Below, one piece after another: positions 50,494 to 58,788 of a stretch of DNA of 64,000 nt (positions within the stretch are counted from its first letter, which is position 1; each line of letters opens with the position of its first letter). Source of the DNA: VAZQ01 sp046733355 (GTDB lineage: Bacteria > Pseudomonadota > Alphaproteobacteria > Rhizobiales > Xanthobacteraceae); NCBI GenBank assembly GCA_046733355.1, contig JBKPOZ010000098.1:14338-78337 (forward strand), written 5' to 3'. The position numbers were made by a program, and so were the translations under genes. The notes beneath the pieces are model-generated. The model was not told the origin of the DNA, ran no database searches, and worked only from the letters and a program-made list of their open reading frames with translations.

Positions 50494-51954
50494 TCAACCA
50501 AAATCAGCGGCCACTCCCGGCGGCGGAGTGAAACCCAAATCGCCGCGCTTGATGACCGCTTCGCGCCCGCCGTGAAGCTCCAATAGTTCCTTCTGACGCC
50601 TCCGTGCGCGCGCATCCACGTCGCGCGGATCGCAAATCGCATGCAGCCGCGCGCGCATGTCTTCGAGCACGCCTTTGTGGCCATGATCGAAGGCAAGGTC
50701 CTTCAGCTCCTCGGGATCAGCTTCAAGATCGAAGAGTTGCGGCGGATAATCGATATAGTCCACGTATTTCCATCTGCCGTATCGCACCATGTAGGCGGGA
50801 TGCGTGCTCCCCATTCCATGGTATTCAGAGAACGCGATGCGATCGAACGACGGTCTTGTCGCGAGATCAAACAGCGAGGTCCCTGCCAGATCGCTTTCCT
50901 GCGGCGTCGGGGCCACGCCGGCCGACTGAAGAATGGTCGGATAGAGATCGACGTGCGATATCGGCGTGTCGCAGACGATGCCCTTCGGCACGTCCGGCCC
51001 GCTCATCACGAAAGGAACCGCAACGGTTTCCTCGTACATTGTCGATTTCCCCCATAACCCGCGGGTGCCCATGTTATCGCCGTGGTCGCTGGTATAGATA
51101 ACTCGCGTCGTCTCGGAGAGGCCGGCGCTTTCAATCGCGTTGAGGATCTTTCCGATGTTCTCGTCTACGAAGCTGCACAGGCCGAGATAGCCGGCAACGC
51201 CACGCCGCAGCTTGTCCTCTGAGTCGAAATACTCGTCGTAAGTGAAACTTCCTGCATAGTCCCTGATGTAAGGGTGATCAGGCCGCAGATGCCGGTCGTA
51301 TAGCTTCGGCATCTGCAGCCGGGGATCGTCGTAAAAGCGATAGAAATGCTCGGGCGGCGCGGTGAGCGGGAAATGCGGCGCGACCAGAGAAACGAATAAC
51401 ACCCAGGGCCTGTCGCTGTATCTCTTTGCCTCTTCTTTCAACCAGGTTTGCGCCCTCGCGGTAATGTCACGATCGTAGAGCGTGTATGGAGACTCCCCTG
51501 GTCCGGCGAGCTTGGCCATTTTCCATGACATGCCACGCACCGGCAGATCGTCGCGCACGAGCCCCAGCAGGTCGCCCTTGCCTTCGAACACATGCATCGG
51601 CACGATCTCTTCGCTGAAGCCGTTGTCCTCTTGCGTGGAGCGAAAGTGCAATTTGCCGATGGCGACCGCCGGGTGGCCTGTCTCTCGCAGGCGGTGATGC
51701 CAGCTGACCACGCTTCCATCGTATGGATCGGCATTATCCCAAAAACCCATCTGATGAATGTATCGGCCGGTCGCGATCACCGCTCGCGCAGGGATGCAGA
51801 CGGGCGAGTTGCAGTAGGCGCTGCTGAAACGAACGCCTGACGCCGCCAAGCGGTCGATATTCGGAGTGTGCGCAATCGGGTGCCCGTAGGAGCCCACCGC
51901 CTTCGCTGAATGCTCGTCCGAGAGAATGAAAACCAGGTTTGCTGGTCGGGGCAT
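50494..51954 (-). CDS. Sulfatase, Cys-type
   Basis: 486 residues. FILSDEHSAKAVGSYG at the N-terminus (metal-binding Asp) is followed by the maturation motif C53-I-P-A-R in NSPVCIPARAVIATGRY, where Cys would become formylglycine. TSDHGDNMGTRGLWGKSTMYEE holds the second metal site. It resembles choline-sulfatase/arylsulfatase-like hydrolases. No signal peptide precedes the chosen ATG (GGGGAGAGG upstream), so it is probably cytoplasmic. It is divergent from an MFS transporter, which may import its sulfate-ester substrate; that is inference. A formylglycine-generating enzyme is not in view. Confidence 0.88.
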   Translation of the reverse strand: MPRPANLVFILSDEHSAKAVGSYGHPIAHTPNIDRLAASGVRFSSAYCNSPVCIPARAVIATGRYIHQMGFWDNADPYDGSVVSWHHRLRETGHPAVAIGKLHFRSTQEDNGFSEEIVPMHVFEGKGDLLGLVRDDLPVRGMSWKMAKLAGPGESPYTLYDRDITARAQTWLKEEAKRYSDRPWVLFVSLVAPHFPLTAPPEHFYRFYDDPRLQMPKLYDRHLRPDHPYIRDYAGSFTYDEYFDSEDKLRRGVAGYLGLCSFVDENIGKILNAIESAGLSETTRVIYTSDHGDNMGTRGLWGKSTMYEETVAVPFVMSGPDVPKGIVCDTPISHVDLYPTILQSAGVAPTPQESDLAGTSLFDLATRPSFDRIAFSEYHGMGSTHPAYMVRYGRWKYVDYIDYPPQLFDLEADPEELKDLAFDHGHKGVLEDMRARLHAICDPRDVDARARRRQKELLELHGGREAVIKRGDLGFTPPPGVAADFG

Positions 51955-52115
51955 CGCCCTCTCCCCTTCGTCCCTGCGCTTTGCAGGATAAGACCTTGGA
52001 CGTCCTCCCGAGAAGAGCTGCCATGCATCGATGGGGGACGCTCGCGCAAGATTTTGGTTGGGTGCGACCGCGCAAGTGCCTAAATGCGTTCCCCGCAACT
52101 TTGAGATTTTCGCTG

Positions 52116-53360
52116 ATGGCGACTTCCTTCCCCCTAGCGGCCGAGCGTTCGAGCAGCTGGCGCACACCCGTAATCATCGTGCTCTGTGGCTGCATCGTAT
52201 CGTTCTTGAGCTTTGGCCCGCGCGCGGTCCTCGGCCTCTTTCTCAACCCGCAGTCGCAGGCGAACGACTGGGGTCGCGACGTCTATGGGTTCGCGGTCGC
52301 TTTGCAGAACATCATCTGGGGCGTCGCCCAGCCATTTGCCGGCATGCTCGCGGATCGTTTCGGCACCCGGCGCGTCCTGTGCGCGGGAGGGCTTCTCTAT
52401 GGGCTTGGGCTCGCGCTGATGGCCTACTCGACCACACCGCTGCTGCTCGATCTCTCTTCCGGCGCGCTTATCGGCTTTGGCCTCGCCGGCTGCTCCTTCG
52501 CCATTGTGCTTGGTGCGTTCGGAAAGCTCTTGCCCGAGCGCTGGCGTCTCCTTGCTTTCGGCGCCGGCACTGCAGCGGGCTCCTTCGGGCAATTCTTCTA
52601 CGCTCCCGTCACCATTTCGCTCATGGCAATGATCGGCTGGGAGCAGACGCTCGTCGTGTTTGCCGCGACCATGCTGCTCGTGCTGCCCCTCTCTATCCCG
52701 CTTGCAACCGCCGCGAGCGGCCACATACAGCACGCACACATTCAGCAGCAGTCGCTCATGCAGGCGCTTTCTGAGGCATTCCGCCACCGCTCCTACATTC
52801 TGCTGGTGCTTGGTTTCTTCACCTGCGGATTTCAGCTGGCGTTCATTACCGTACACCTGCCCGCCTACCTGGTTGATCGTGGGCTATCCGCGGAGGTCGG
52901 AGGCTGGACCATTGCGGTGATCGGCTTGTTCAACATCATCGGCTCGCTCTCCGCCGGATGGTTGGGCAATGTCATGCCCAAGCGCTATCTTCTCTCGATC
53001 ATCTATTTGCTGCGCGGGCTTGCCATCCTCGTCTTCATCGTCTTTCCGGTGACTGCATTTACGGCGATTGCATTCGGGGCCTTTATGGGCCTGCTTTGGC
53101 TTTCCACCGTGCCGCCTACCAACGGCATCATTGCGCTAATCTTCGGCACGCGCTGGTTCACGACACTCGCGGGCTTCGCGTTTTTCAGTCACCAGGTTGG
53201 AAGCTTTCTCGGCGTGGGGCTCGGCGGTTTGGTGGTCCAGCGCACCGGGTCCTACGATCCCGTATGGTGGCTCGCGGTGCTGCTCGGGTTGTTGTCCGCA
53301 GTGGTCAACCTGCCGATCGTGGAGAAGCCGGTCACGCGTCTCGCCGCCGCTCGTGCCTGA
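52116..53360 (+). CDS. MFS transporter
   Basis: 414 residues with about twelve membrane segments. Typical MFS signatures are GMLADRFGTRRVLCAGGLLYG (loop 2-3 motif) and an equivalent SAGWLGNVMPKRYLLSIIYLL in the second half. LFLNPQSQANDWGRDVYGFAVALQN between segments 1 and 2 is typical of the oxalate/monocarboxylate-like (OFA/MCT) branch. Start at the ATG directly before SFPLAAERSSS; longer frames run into the divergent sulfatase promoter. The substrate may be the sulfate ester or its organic part. Confidence 0.85.
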   Translation: MATSFPLAAERSSSWRTPVIIVLCGCIVSFLSFGPRAVLGLFLNPQSQANDWGRDVYGFAVALQNIIWGVAQPFAGMLADRFGTRRVLCAGGLLYGLGLALMAYSTTPLLLDLSSGALIGFGLAGCSFAIVLGAFGKLLPERWRLLAFGAGTAAGSFGQFFYAPVTISLMAMIGWEQTLVVFAATMLLVLPLSIPLATAASGHIQHAHIQQQSLMQALSEAFRHRSYILLVLGFFTCGFQLAFITVHLPAYLVDRGLSAEVGGWTIAVIGLFNIIGSLSAGWLGNVMPKRYLLSIIYLLRGLAILVFIVFPVTAFTAIAFGAFMGLLWLSTVPPTNGIIALIFGTRWFTTLAGFAFFSHQVGSFLGVGLGGLVVQRTGSYDPVWWLAVLLGLLSAVVNLPIVEKPVTRLAAARA

Positions 53361-53376
53361 TCGGAGGTTCTATTTT

Positions 53377-53443
53377 GTAGCCCGCATGAGCGAAGCGATA
53401 TGCGGGAAAGCCCCCGGATATCGCTACGCTCATCCGGGCTACG
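53377..53443 (+). repeat. GTAGCCCG repeat, copy 3
   Basis: GTAGCCCGCATGAGCG, then CGATATGCGGG, a seven-base spacer, CCGGATATCGCTACGC and CATCCGGGCTACG. It is the best-preserved copy. It follows the MFS stop by 16 bases and lies 25 bases ahead of the reductase start. Confidence 0.78.
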
Positions 53444-53468
53444 GCAGTGCAGCCAAGGTGGACACGGC

Positions 53469-54458
53469 ATGGGCAGCTTCAAGGCGATCGTGGTGGAGAA
53501 GGCCGACAGCAGCAGACAACGCGTCGGCGTGCAGCAGTTCGAGGAGCGCGATCTGATGGACGGCGACGTGACCGTGGCGATCGAATGGTCGACGCTCAAT
53601 TACAAGGATGGCCTCGCGATCACCGGCAAGGCGCCCGTCGTGCGCCGCTTCCCCATGATCCCCGGCATTGATTTTGCCGGGGTCGTCGAATCCTCGAGCC
53701 ATCCAGGATGGAAAGCGGGCGATCGTGTCATTCTCAATGGCTGGGGTTGTGGCGAGACGCATCTCGGCGGCTATGCGGGAAAAGCTCGCGTTAAAGGCGA
53801 CTGGCTGGTGCGCTTGCCGGAAGGCATCACCGCCCGCGAGGCAATGGCGATCGGTACTGCAGGTTACACGGCCATGCTCGCCCTGCTCGCGCTCGAGGAC
53901 CGCGGTATTGCACCGGCGGCAGGACCGGTGCTCGTCACCGGTGCCTCCGGCGGCGTCGGCTCGGTCGCAGTAGCAATTCTTGCCAAACGTGGCTTCGAGG
54001 TCACAGCGTCGACGGGTCGACCGGAAGAAGCCGATTATCTCAAGGAGATTGGAGCAAGCGAGATAATTGATCGCGCCCAGCTCGCTGGAGCGCCGAGACC
54101 ATTGGCCAAAGAGCGCTGGGCAGGCGCCATCGACACCGTCGGCTCCACCACGCTCGCCAATGCGCTCTCGATGATCCGATACGGTGGAGCGGTAGCAGCG
54201 TGTGGACTCGCGGGTGGTATGGATCTGCCCGCTTCCGTGGCTCCATTCATTCTGCGCGGGGTTTCGCTGTTCGGAATCGATTCGGTCATGTGCCCGAAGC
54301 AGCGTCGGGAACTTGCGTGGCGGCGCCTCGCAAACGATCTCGATCGGGGCAAGCTTGCCGAGATGAGCAGCGAGATCGGCCTCGACGATGTGATCGGCCG
54401 CGCCGGCGACATTCTCGCCGGCCGCGTGCGAGGACGCATCGTGGTCGGCGTCCGGTAA
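53469..54458 (+). CDS. acuI: MDR oxidoreductase, acrylyl-CoA reductase (AcuI/YhdH)-like
   Basis: 329 residues, medium-chain dehydrogenase/reductase without zinc. SFKAIVVEK at the start, STLNYKDGLAITGKAPVVRRFPMIPGIDFAG, NGWGCGETHLGGYAGKARV and the NADPH-binding GASGGVGSVAVAILAKRGFEV match AcuI/YhdH. AcuI reduces acryloyl-CoA to propionyl-CoA and detoxifies acrylate. AAGGTGG seven bases before the ATG supports this start; an in-frame ATG 23 codons earlier would lie in the repeat. Confidence 0.9.
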   Translation: MGSFKAIVVEKADSSRQRVGVQQFEERDLMDGDVTVAIEWSTLNYKDGLAITGKAPVVRRFPMIPGIDFAGVVESSSHPGWKAGDRVILNGWGCGETHLGGYAGKARVKGDWLVRLPEGITAREAMAIGTAGYTAMLALLALEDRGIAPAAGPVLVTGASGGVGSVAVAILAKRGFEVTASTGRPEEADYLKEIGASEIIDRAQLAGAPRPLAKERWAGAIDTVGSTTLANALSMIRYGGAVAACGLAGGMDLPASVAPFILRGVSLFGIDSVMCPKQRRELAWRRLANDLDRGKLAEMSSEIGLDDVIGRAGDILAGRVRGRIVVGVR

Positions 54459-54551
54459 GAAAGTTCAGGAATTCTCGACCAAGTTCGGGCATGGTTGTGC
54501 CTGATTCGCATGGTTAACGATTCGTAGGGAAGGCGCGGCGGCGCGCGCAGG

Positions 54552-55028
54552 ATGAGGGGGCAAATGATTGCGCGATTCGCGATCCTCGTTGCTGCGGGTG
54601 TGGCAGCCGGATCGGCGCTCGCGGACCCGATGAGCGGGGAAGCCGTGCGCCGGTTCGTGGCCGGCAAGCTCTTTGCCTACAGCTGCTTCGATGGCTCGCG
54701 TGGCATGGGGCGTGTCTACGCGGACGGCTCAGTCATCGGCACCATCCAGGTGCAGGGGTCGGGCCCAGTGCGCAATGTGTGGCTGCCGGCCGGGACGCTG
54801 CGGGTCAAAGGCGACCTCATCTGCGCCTCGCTCAAAGGTTTGTCGTTCGAGCCCTGTTTCAATGTCAGCCGTACCAGCGAGCAGAGCTTCCGCGGCTCCA
54901 TGTCCGGCATGAGCATCGCCTATTGCGATTTTGTCCGCCGCACCAGCGTTGCTGCAACGAGCCCGCATCCGCATGCCTCGGGCGCGGTCGAGACGGTCAC
55001 CGACGCGGTGGCCCACTCGCAGCGCTAG
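54552..55028 (+). CDS. Small secreted protein, unknown
   Basis: 158 residues with a cleavable signal (MIARFAILVAAGVAAGSALA, cut near ADPMSG). The mature part has four cysteines in AYSCFDGSRG, GDLICASLKG, FEPCFNVS and AYCDFVRR, probably two disulphides, between beta-rich segments (GSVIGTIQVQGSGPVRNVWL). The tail is His/Ser/Thr-rich. Similar proteins occur in Bradyrhizobium relatives as far as I recall; no function is known. It is convergent with the phosphatase gene, six bases apart. Confidence 0.8.
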   Translation: MRGQMIARFAILVAAGVAAGSALADPMSGEAVRRFVAGKLFAYSCFDGSRGMGRVYADGSVIGTIQVQGSGPVRNVWLPAGTLRVKGDLICASLKGLSFEPCFNVSRTSEQSFRGSMSGMSIAYCDFVRRTSVAATSPHPHASGAVETVTDAVAHSQR

Positions 55029-55034
55029 CAGCAC

Positions 55035-55541
55035 TTATTCCAGATCGAGTCTGAACGGGGTGCATTCGAACGCGAGGGTGCCGCGGCCTATGGATTCGAT
55101 CGCCGCGATCATACGCCCCTCACGCCCGAGCACCCGATCGCCGAGGGAGACAATCCGCATGTTCGGGCTTGCGGTCGGCGAGGCGTTGCGAAGCGCGCGC
55201 GCAATGGCGAGCTCGCAGCGCGCAGAGTTGAGCGCGCATGCCGCGACATAGGCTCCGGCGGTCGAGCGGCTGATGCCGGCGAAACAATGCATCACAAGCG
55301 GCCTGGTGCGGCTCCAGCTGCGCACGAACGTGATGAGGCGCTCCACATGCCCCTCGCACGGCAGCACGTAACCGTCCAGGGGCGTGCTGATGTCATCCAT
55401 GCCGAGCACGAGATGGTTCGCTTCATGGATGTGCAGCGGCCGCTCGACCCGATCGGTGTGCTTGAGGAGCGTAACGATGTGCTGCGCACCGGTCCCGTGG
55501 ACCGTTTCATGCAAGCGGGCGAGCGAGCAGACGTGAATCAT
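55035..55541 (-). CDS. Tyrosine/dual-specificity-type protein phosphatase
   Basis: 168 residues. The active-site loop is VMHCFAGISRSTAGAYVAAC (HC-x5-R-S) with Cys86 as nucleophile and Arg92 binding phosphate. The general acid is probably in ANHLVLGMDDIS, upstream of the loop. No regulatory domain is attached. Substrates may be phosphotyrosine proteins or phosphoinositide-like molecules. It lies downstream of the ygfZ-tag-HD operon but is separated from it by a complex palindrome. Confidence 0.85.
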   Translation of the reverse strand: MIHVCSLARLHETVHGTGAQHIVTLLKHTDRVERPLHIHEANHLVLGMDDISTPLDGYVLPCEGHVERLITFVRSWSRTRPLVMHCFAGISRSTAGAYVAACALNSARCELAIARALRNASPTASPNMRIVSLGDRVLGREGRMIAAIESIGRGTLAFECTPFRLDLE

Positions 55542-55555
55542 TGCTAATTGTTGCG

Positions 55556-55701
55556 CGTCATGGCCGTGCTTGTTACGCGGAAATCGGGTTTACCCGATTT
55601 CCGGCGCTCCTTTAAGCACAGACCTCGGCAGGCCCGAGGTCTGATGCAATCCACGTCTTTCAACGCAAGACGTGGATGCGCGGCCACAAGCCCGCATGAC
55701 G
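55556..55701. repeat. Composite palindrome with three internal hairpins
   Basis: The outer arms CGTCATGGCCGTGCTTGT (55556-55573) and ACAAGCCCGCATGACG (55686-55701) enclose three perfect hairpins: GGAAATCGGG/CCCGATTTCC (55579-55602), CAGACCTCGG/CCGAGGTCTG (55619-55643) and CCACGTCTT/AAGACGTGG (55651-55675). The whole could fold like a cloverleaf. No gene lies in this gap. Confidence 0.75.
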
Positions 55702-55766
55702 AAGCGACCCGGATATGTCCAATATAATTGCCGAATTTGGACGCGAAAGCGGCGTCTTGGTCACGA

Positions 55767-56387
55767 TCACGCGCGCACCGCTTTGGCGAAGCGGTCGAGA
55801 TAGCGTTTTTGTGCGATTTCGGCAGGCCAGGGAACCAGATAATCGTGTTCGAGCGCCGGCAGCAGCTTCGGCGCGGGGCCAAAGAAACTTCGCGCCTCGC
55901 GCGCCGAGAAACCGGCAAGCCGCGTAGCCTCGAGATATGCCGCGCTGCGGTCGCAACGTTTGATGAGCTCTTCGACTGGCGCAGGCAGCTCGGCCGGCAA
56001 ACCGAAGCGCAGGTGAATGGCCGCGAGAAGCCGCGCTTCGACGGCCTTGTAGGCATCGCCGATCACCGCCTTGAACGGCGAGATCATATCGCCGATCACA
56101 TATTCGGGCGCATCGTGCAAAAGGAGCGCGAGGCGAATCTCCCGGCCTGGACGCGCGATCTCCCTCGCGATGGCTTCTGAGAGCAGCGAATGCTGCGCGA
56201 CCGAGAAGATATGCGGCCCATGCGTTTGACCGTTCCAGCGCGCCACGCGCGCCAGTCCATGGGCGATGTCCTCTATTTCCACGTCGAGCGGGGACGGATC
56301 GAGGAGGTCGAGCCTGCGTCCTGAGAGCATGCGCTGCCAGGCGCGCAACTCCTGTGCGCGTGCCAGCAATTGGCGCCGGTTAGACAT
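55767..56387 (-). CDS. HD-domain hydrolase
   Basis: 206 residues. The metal-binding pattern is His66 (FSVAQHSLLSEAIA), His91-Asp92 (LLLHDAPEYVIGDMISPFK) and an Asp near 152 (IKRCDRSAAY), matching YfbR-like 5'-deoxynucleotidases and related phosphohydrolases. SGRRLDLLDPSPLDVEIEDIAHGLARVARW before it is typical of this alphaproteobacterial subgroup. The start overlaps the tag stop by one base, so it is coupled to DNA repair and YgfZ genes; dNMP clean-up is a reasonable guess. Confidence 0.87.
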   Translation of the reverse strand: MSNRRQLLARAQELRAWQRMLSGRRLDLLDPSPLDVEIEDIAHGLARVARWNGQTHGPHIFSVAQHSLLSEAIAREIARPGREIRLALLLHDAPEYVIGDMISPFKAVIGDAYKAVEARLLAAIHLRFGLPAELPAPVEELIKRCDRSAAYLEATRLAGFSAREARSFFGPAPKLLPALEHDYLVPWPAEIAQKRYLDRFAKAVRA

Positions 56388-56980
56388 CAGGTAGATTTTG
56401 CCAGCGCGGCGTGCCGATAGCAGCTCACCAGATGGTCGTTGACCATGCCCACCGCCTGCATGAACGCATAAACGATCGTGGGTCCGCAAAATTTGAAACC
56501 GCGGCGCGCCAGCTCCTTTGCGAGGCTGCGCGAGACGGGCGTTTCCGCGGGAACCTGCGCCGTCGACTGGAAGCGATTCACTCTCGGCCTGCCGCCCACG
56601 AAATCCCAAAGCAAATGCGAGAAGCCATCGCCTTTTTCCATGAGCTCGAGAAAGGCGCGCGCCGAGAGGATGGCGCCTTCGATTTTAAGGCGGTTGCGGA
56701 CAATCCCGGCATCGAGCATCAGCCGCTCGACTTTTTTCGGCGTGTAGCGCGCCATCTTCTCGGGCGCGAAGCCGTCGAAAGCGCGCCGAAAATTCTCGCG
56801 TTTGCGCAGAATGGTGATCCAGGAAAGCCCGGCTTGAAAGCCGTCGAGCAGGAGCTTTTCGAACAGAGCGCGGTCATCGTATTCCGGCACTCCCCATTCC
56901 TTGTCGTGATAGGCAACGTACAGTGGGTCTTGCCTGGGCCAGGGGCAGCGCACGAGGCCATCGGGGTGGAGCGCACTCAT
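56387..56980 (-). CDS. tag: DNA-3-methyladenine glycosylase I
   Basis: 197 residues. The zinc-snap ligands are Cys12 (VRCPW), His25 (AYHDKEWG), His183 and Cys187 (NDHLVSC). The base-pocket region is DDRALFEKLLLDGFQAGLSWITILRKRENFRRAF and FVGGRPRVNRF. Tag removes 3-methyladenine from alkylated DNA. It overlaps ygfZ by four bases (ATGA) upstream and the HD gene by one base downstream. Confidence 0.96.
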   Translation of the reverse strand: MSALHPDGLVRCPWPRQDPLYVAYHDKEWGVPEYDDRALFEKLLLDGFQAGLSWITILRKRENFRRAFDGFAPEKMARYTPKKVERLMLDAGIVRNRLKIEGAILSARAFLELMEKGDGFSHLLWDFVGGRPRVNRFQSTAQVPAETPVSRSLAKELARRGFKFCGPTIVYAFMQAVGMVNDHLVSCYRHAALAKST

Positions 56981-57867
56981 TCGGCGGGTTTCATCTGGCC
57001 GGGAAAGGCGAAGCGCGCCCAGGCGGGTTTCGCCACTTCGAGGGCGATGCCGCCCGCCGTGAGCCGCTCGCCGCTTGCGAGCGCTTCCGCAACGCGGTCG
57101 AGGCGGAGCATGGCAAGACCGTGTCCGCGCGCGGCCGAGCCGAACGTGCCGAGGTTTTTCTCATGCGCCTGCACCGGAACGCCCGGTTCAGGCGCAAAGC
57201 CATCGTAGCGCACACCGAGGATGCGATTGCGCGCAGTGCCCCGATGCTCGATGCGCGAGACCACTTCCTGGCCGACAAAGCAGCCCTTCTCGAAATCCAC
57301 CCCGTTTAGCTGATCCATGTCGGTCTCGTGCGGGAATGCATCCCCATAGACGAAATCGAGGCCACCGCGGGGAATGGCAAGTGCAATGCGATGGGCTTCA
57401 TACTCGCCTGCGTCGACGAGCTGCGCCCGAACATCCTTTGCGGCAGCCTGCGAGAGGTGCGGCGGCAGCATCATGCGCAAGCCCAGCTCAGGCAGGCGCG
57501 GATCAGCGTAAAGGAGGCCGTATTCGGAGGAGCCGCTGCCGTCCCAGATGGCGAGGACACTCAACGTCTCTGAGAGGTCCTCGACGATGACCTTTGCACG
57601 CAGCTTGTAGAAGTTGAGGCGCTCCACGAGCGTGAGCACAAGCGCGCGCGGGCAGTCCAGAAAGAAGCCCCCGCCGTCCGAAGGCTCGGCCTGGGCGACG
57701 ATGAAGTCCGCGATGATCTTTCCTTGCGGGGTGAGCAAGGCGGCGAACGTGGCGCGGTCCGGCGCGACTTTTCCCATATCGCTCGTGATGAGCCCGTTGA
57801 GCAATGTGCGCGCGTCAGCGCCGTCGACCTTGACGACACCGCGGTCCGGAAGGAGCGCTGCCAGCAT
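56977..57867 (-). CDS. ygfZ: YgfZ/GcvT-like folate-binding protein
   Basis: 296 residues of the GcvT-like fold with the signature FEKGCFVGQEVVSRIEHRG (K-G-C-[FY]-x-G-Q-E) near residue 199 and HETDMDQLNGVDF before it. RGVVKVDGADARTLLNGLITSD begins the protein. YgfZ uses tetrahydrofolate to support iron-sulphur cluster assembly or repair, for example for radical SAM MiaB. It is first in the operon with tag and the HD gene. Confidence 0.93.
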   Translation of the reverse strand: MLAALLPDRGVVKVDGADARTLLNGLITSDMGKVAPDRATFAALLTPQGKIIADFIVAQAEPSDGGGFFLDCPRALVLTLVERLNFYKLRAKVIVEDLSETLSVLAIWDGSGSSEYGLLYADPRLPELGLRMMLPPHLSQAAAKDVRAQLVDAGEYEAHRIALAIPRGGLDFVYGDAFPHETDMDQLNGVDFEKGCFVGQEVVSRIEHRGTARNRILGVRYDGFAPEPGVPVQAHEKNLGTFGSAARGHGLAMLRLDRVAEALASGERLTAGGIALEVAKPAWARFAFPGQMKPAE

Positions 57868-57929
57868 GGGCGCGTTGTGGCAGATGCGGCCGCGGAAGGT
57901 AAAGCCAGGACGCTGATGAGCACGCGGTC

Positions 57930-57957
57930 ATCCTCCCCCGCGTGAGCGGGGGAGGAT
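57930..57957. terminator. Perfect 12-bp hairpin with GTGA loop
   Basis: ATCCTCCCCCGC pairs with GCGGGGGAGGAT around GTGA, between the end of the 88-residue protein gene and the start of ygfZ, both on the minus strand. No T-run follows, so it is either a Rho-type 3' end or a dispersed REP-like unit. Confidence 0.5.
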
Positions 57958-57970
57958 AGCGCGCGAGCTG

Positions 57971-58237
57971 CTACTGTCGCGTTGGATGCATGGACGGGTG
58001 GAGCGAGAACTCGCCTTGGCGAATACGCCGGGCCAATCCCTCCGCAAAGCGCGCGGCGGCCTCTTCCCCATAGGTCGAGACGAATTCGGCAAATGCGGCG
58101 AACAGGCAGGCCTGGGCCAGGCAATCCCCATCGATGCCGTCGATGCGCGCTTCCACCCAGGCTTCGTGCAGGTAGGTAAGCGCGGCCCGCTTCTGCTCAA
58201 CTTCGGGAGCCTGCCCCCGCGGCTCGATCGAGCGCAT
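57971..58237 (-). CDS. Conserved 88-residue protein, unknown
   Basis: Starts MRSIEPRGQAPEVEQKRAALTYL, then AWVEARIDGIDGDCLAQACLFAAFAEFV and GEEAAARFAEGLARRIRQGEFS. Helical and soluble, with no membrane segment. I recall similar proteins in Bradyrhizobium-like genomes but no function. An ATG 13 codons earlier is possible. A strong hairpin follows the stop. Confidence 0.7.
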   Translation of the reverse strand: MRSIEPRGQAPEVEQKRAALTYLHEAWVEARIDGIDGDCLAQACLFAAFAEFVSTYGEEAAARFAEGLARRIRQGEFSLHPSMHPTRQ

Positions 58238-58348
58238 TCTGTGAGACCCAGCAATCCGTGACAGGGGTTCCGCCACTCCCCGTTCTTTTTGACTGTAACA
58301 TGACAGTTGGGCACGCCTAGGCGCGTTTGCAGAGAGGGTTAATGCAGC

Positions 58349-58726
58349 TCAGTTCGCGTATCGCGCCGTGACCTCCCGCGCGATCTTCGAGCCTTCCTCG
58401 AGATAGCGGCGGATTACCAGGTCGGCAGCGGGCGTGCACCCACGATAGGTCTGTTGATAGCCGCGAAAGCCGCGGTTGAAGCTGGCGATCATGCGCGCGC
58501 GGCGCTCCCCTTGCGGGGCTTCCGCATCCATGAGCGACTGCATCTCGTTGCGCCATTTCTGCCCCTCATTGGCCCCGCAAATGGCGCGCAGATAATGCAG
58601 CGCGCCCAGAATCTCGGCGAGTCGCTGCAGGCTCGCATCGAACGGCGCCGCCGCAACCTCGGCGCGCGCGGGCGCGGACGCTGCAAGCAGCGCGATAGAT
58701 ACGAGAATGAATAGCAGACGCCGCAT
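58349..58726 (-). CDS. TIGR02301 family secreted protein
   Basis: 125 residues with an N-terminal signal (MRRLLFILVSIALLAASAPARAE). The mature part has ILGALHYLRAICGANEGQKWRNEM, MIASFNRGFRGYQQTYRGCT and ADLVIRRYLEEGSKIARE, the pattern of TIGR02301, found in Hyphomicrobiales. Two cysteines could form one disulphide. Function is unknown. An ATG seven codons earlier is an alternative start. Confidence 0.85.
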   Translation of the reverse strand: MRRLLFILVSIALLAASAPARAEVAAAPFDASLQRLAEILGALHYLRAICGANEGQKWRNEMQSLMDAEAPQGERRARMIASFNRGFRGYQQTYRGCTPAADLVIRRYLEEGSKIAREVTARYAN

Positions 58727-58788
58727 CGGGCTATTGTCGTGATGCAACCCGACGGAAACAAGGCGTGGGCGCGGAGGTGCTTAACGCC

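Noticed and set aside
54500..54530. GGTTAACGATTC resembling a CtrA half-site
   Set aside because: The second TTAA half at seven bases spacing is absent.
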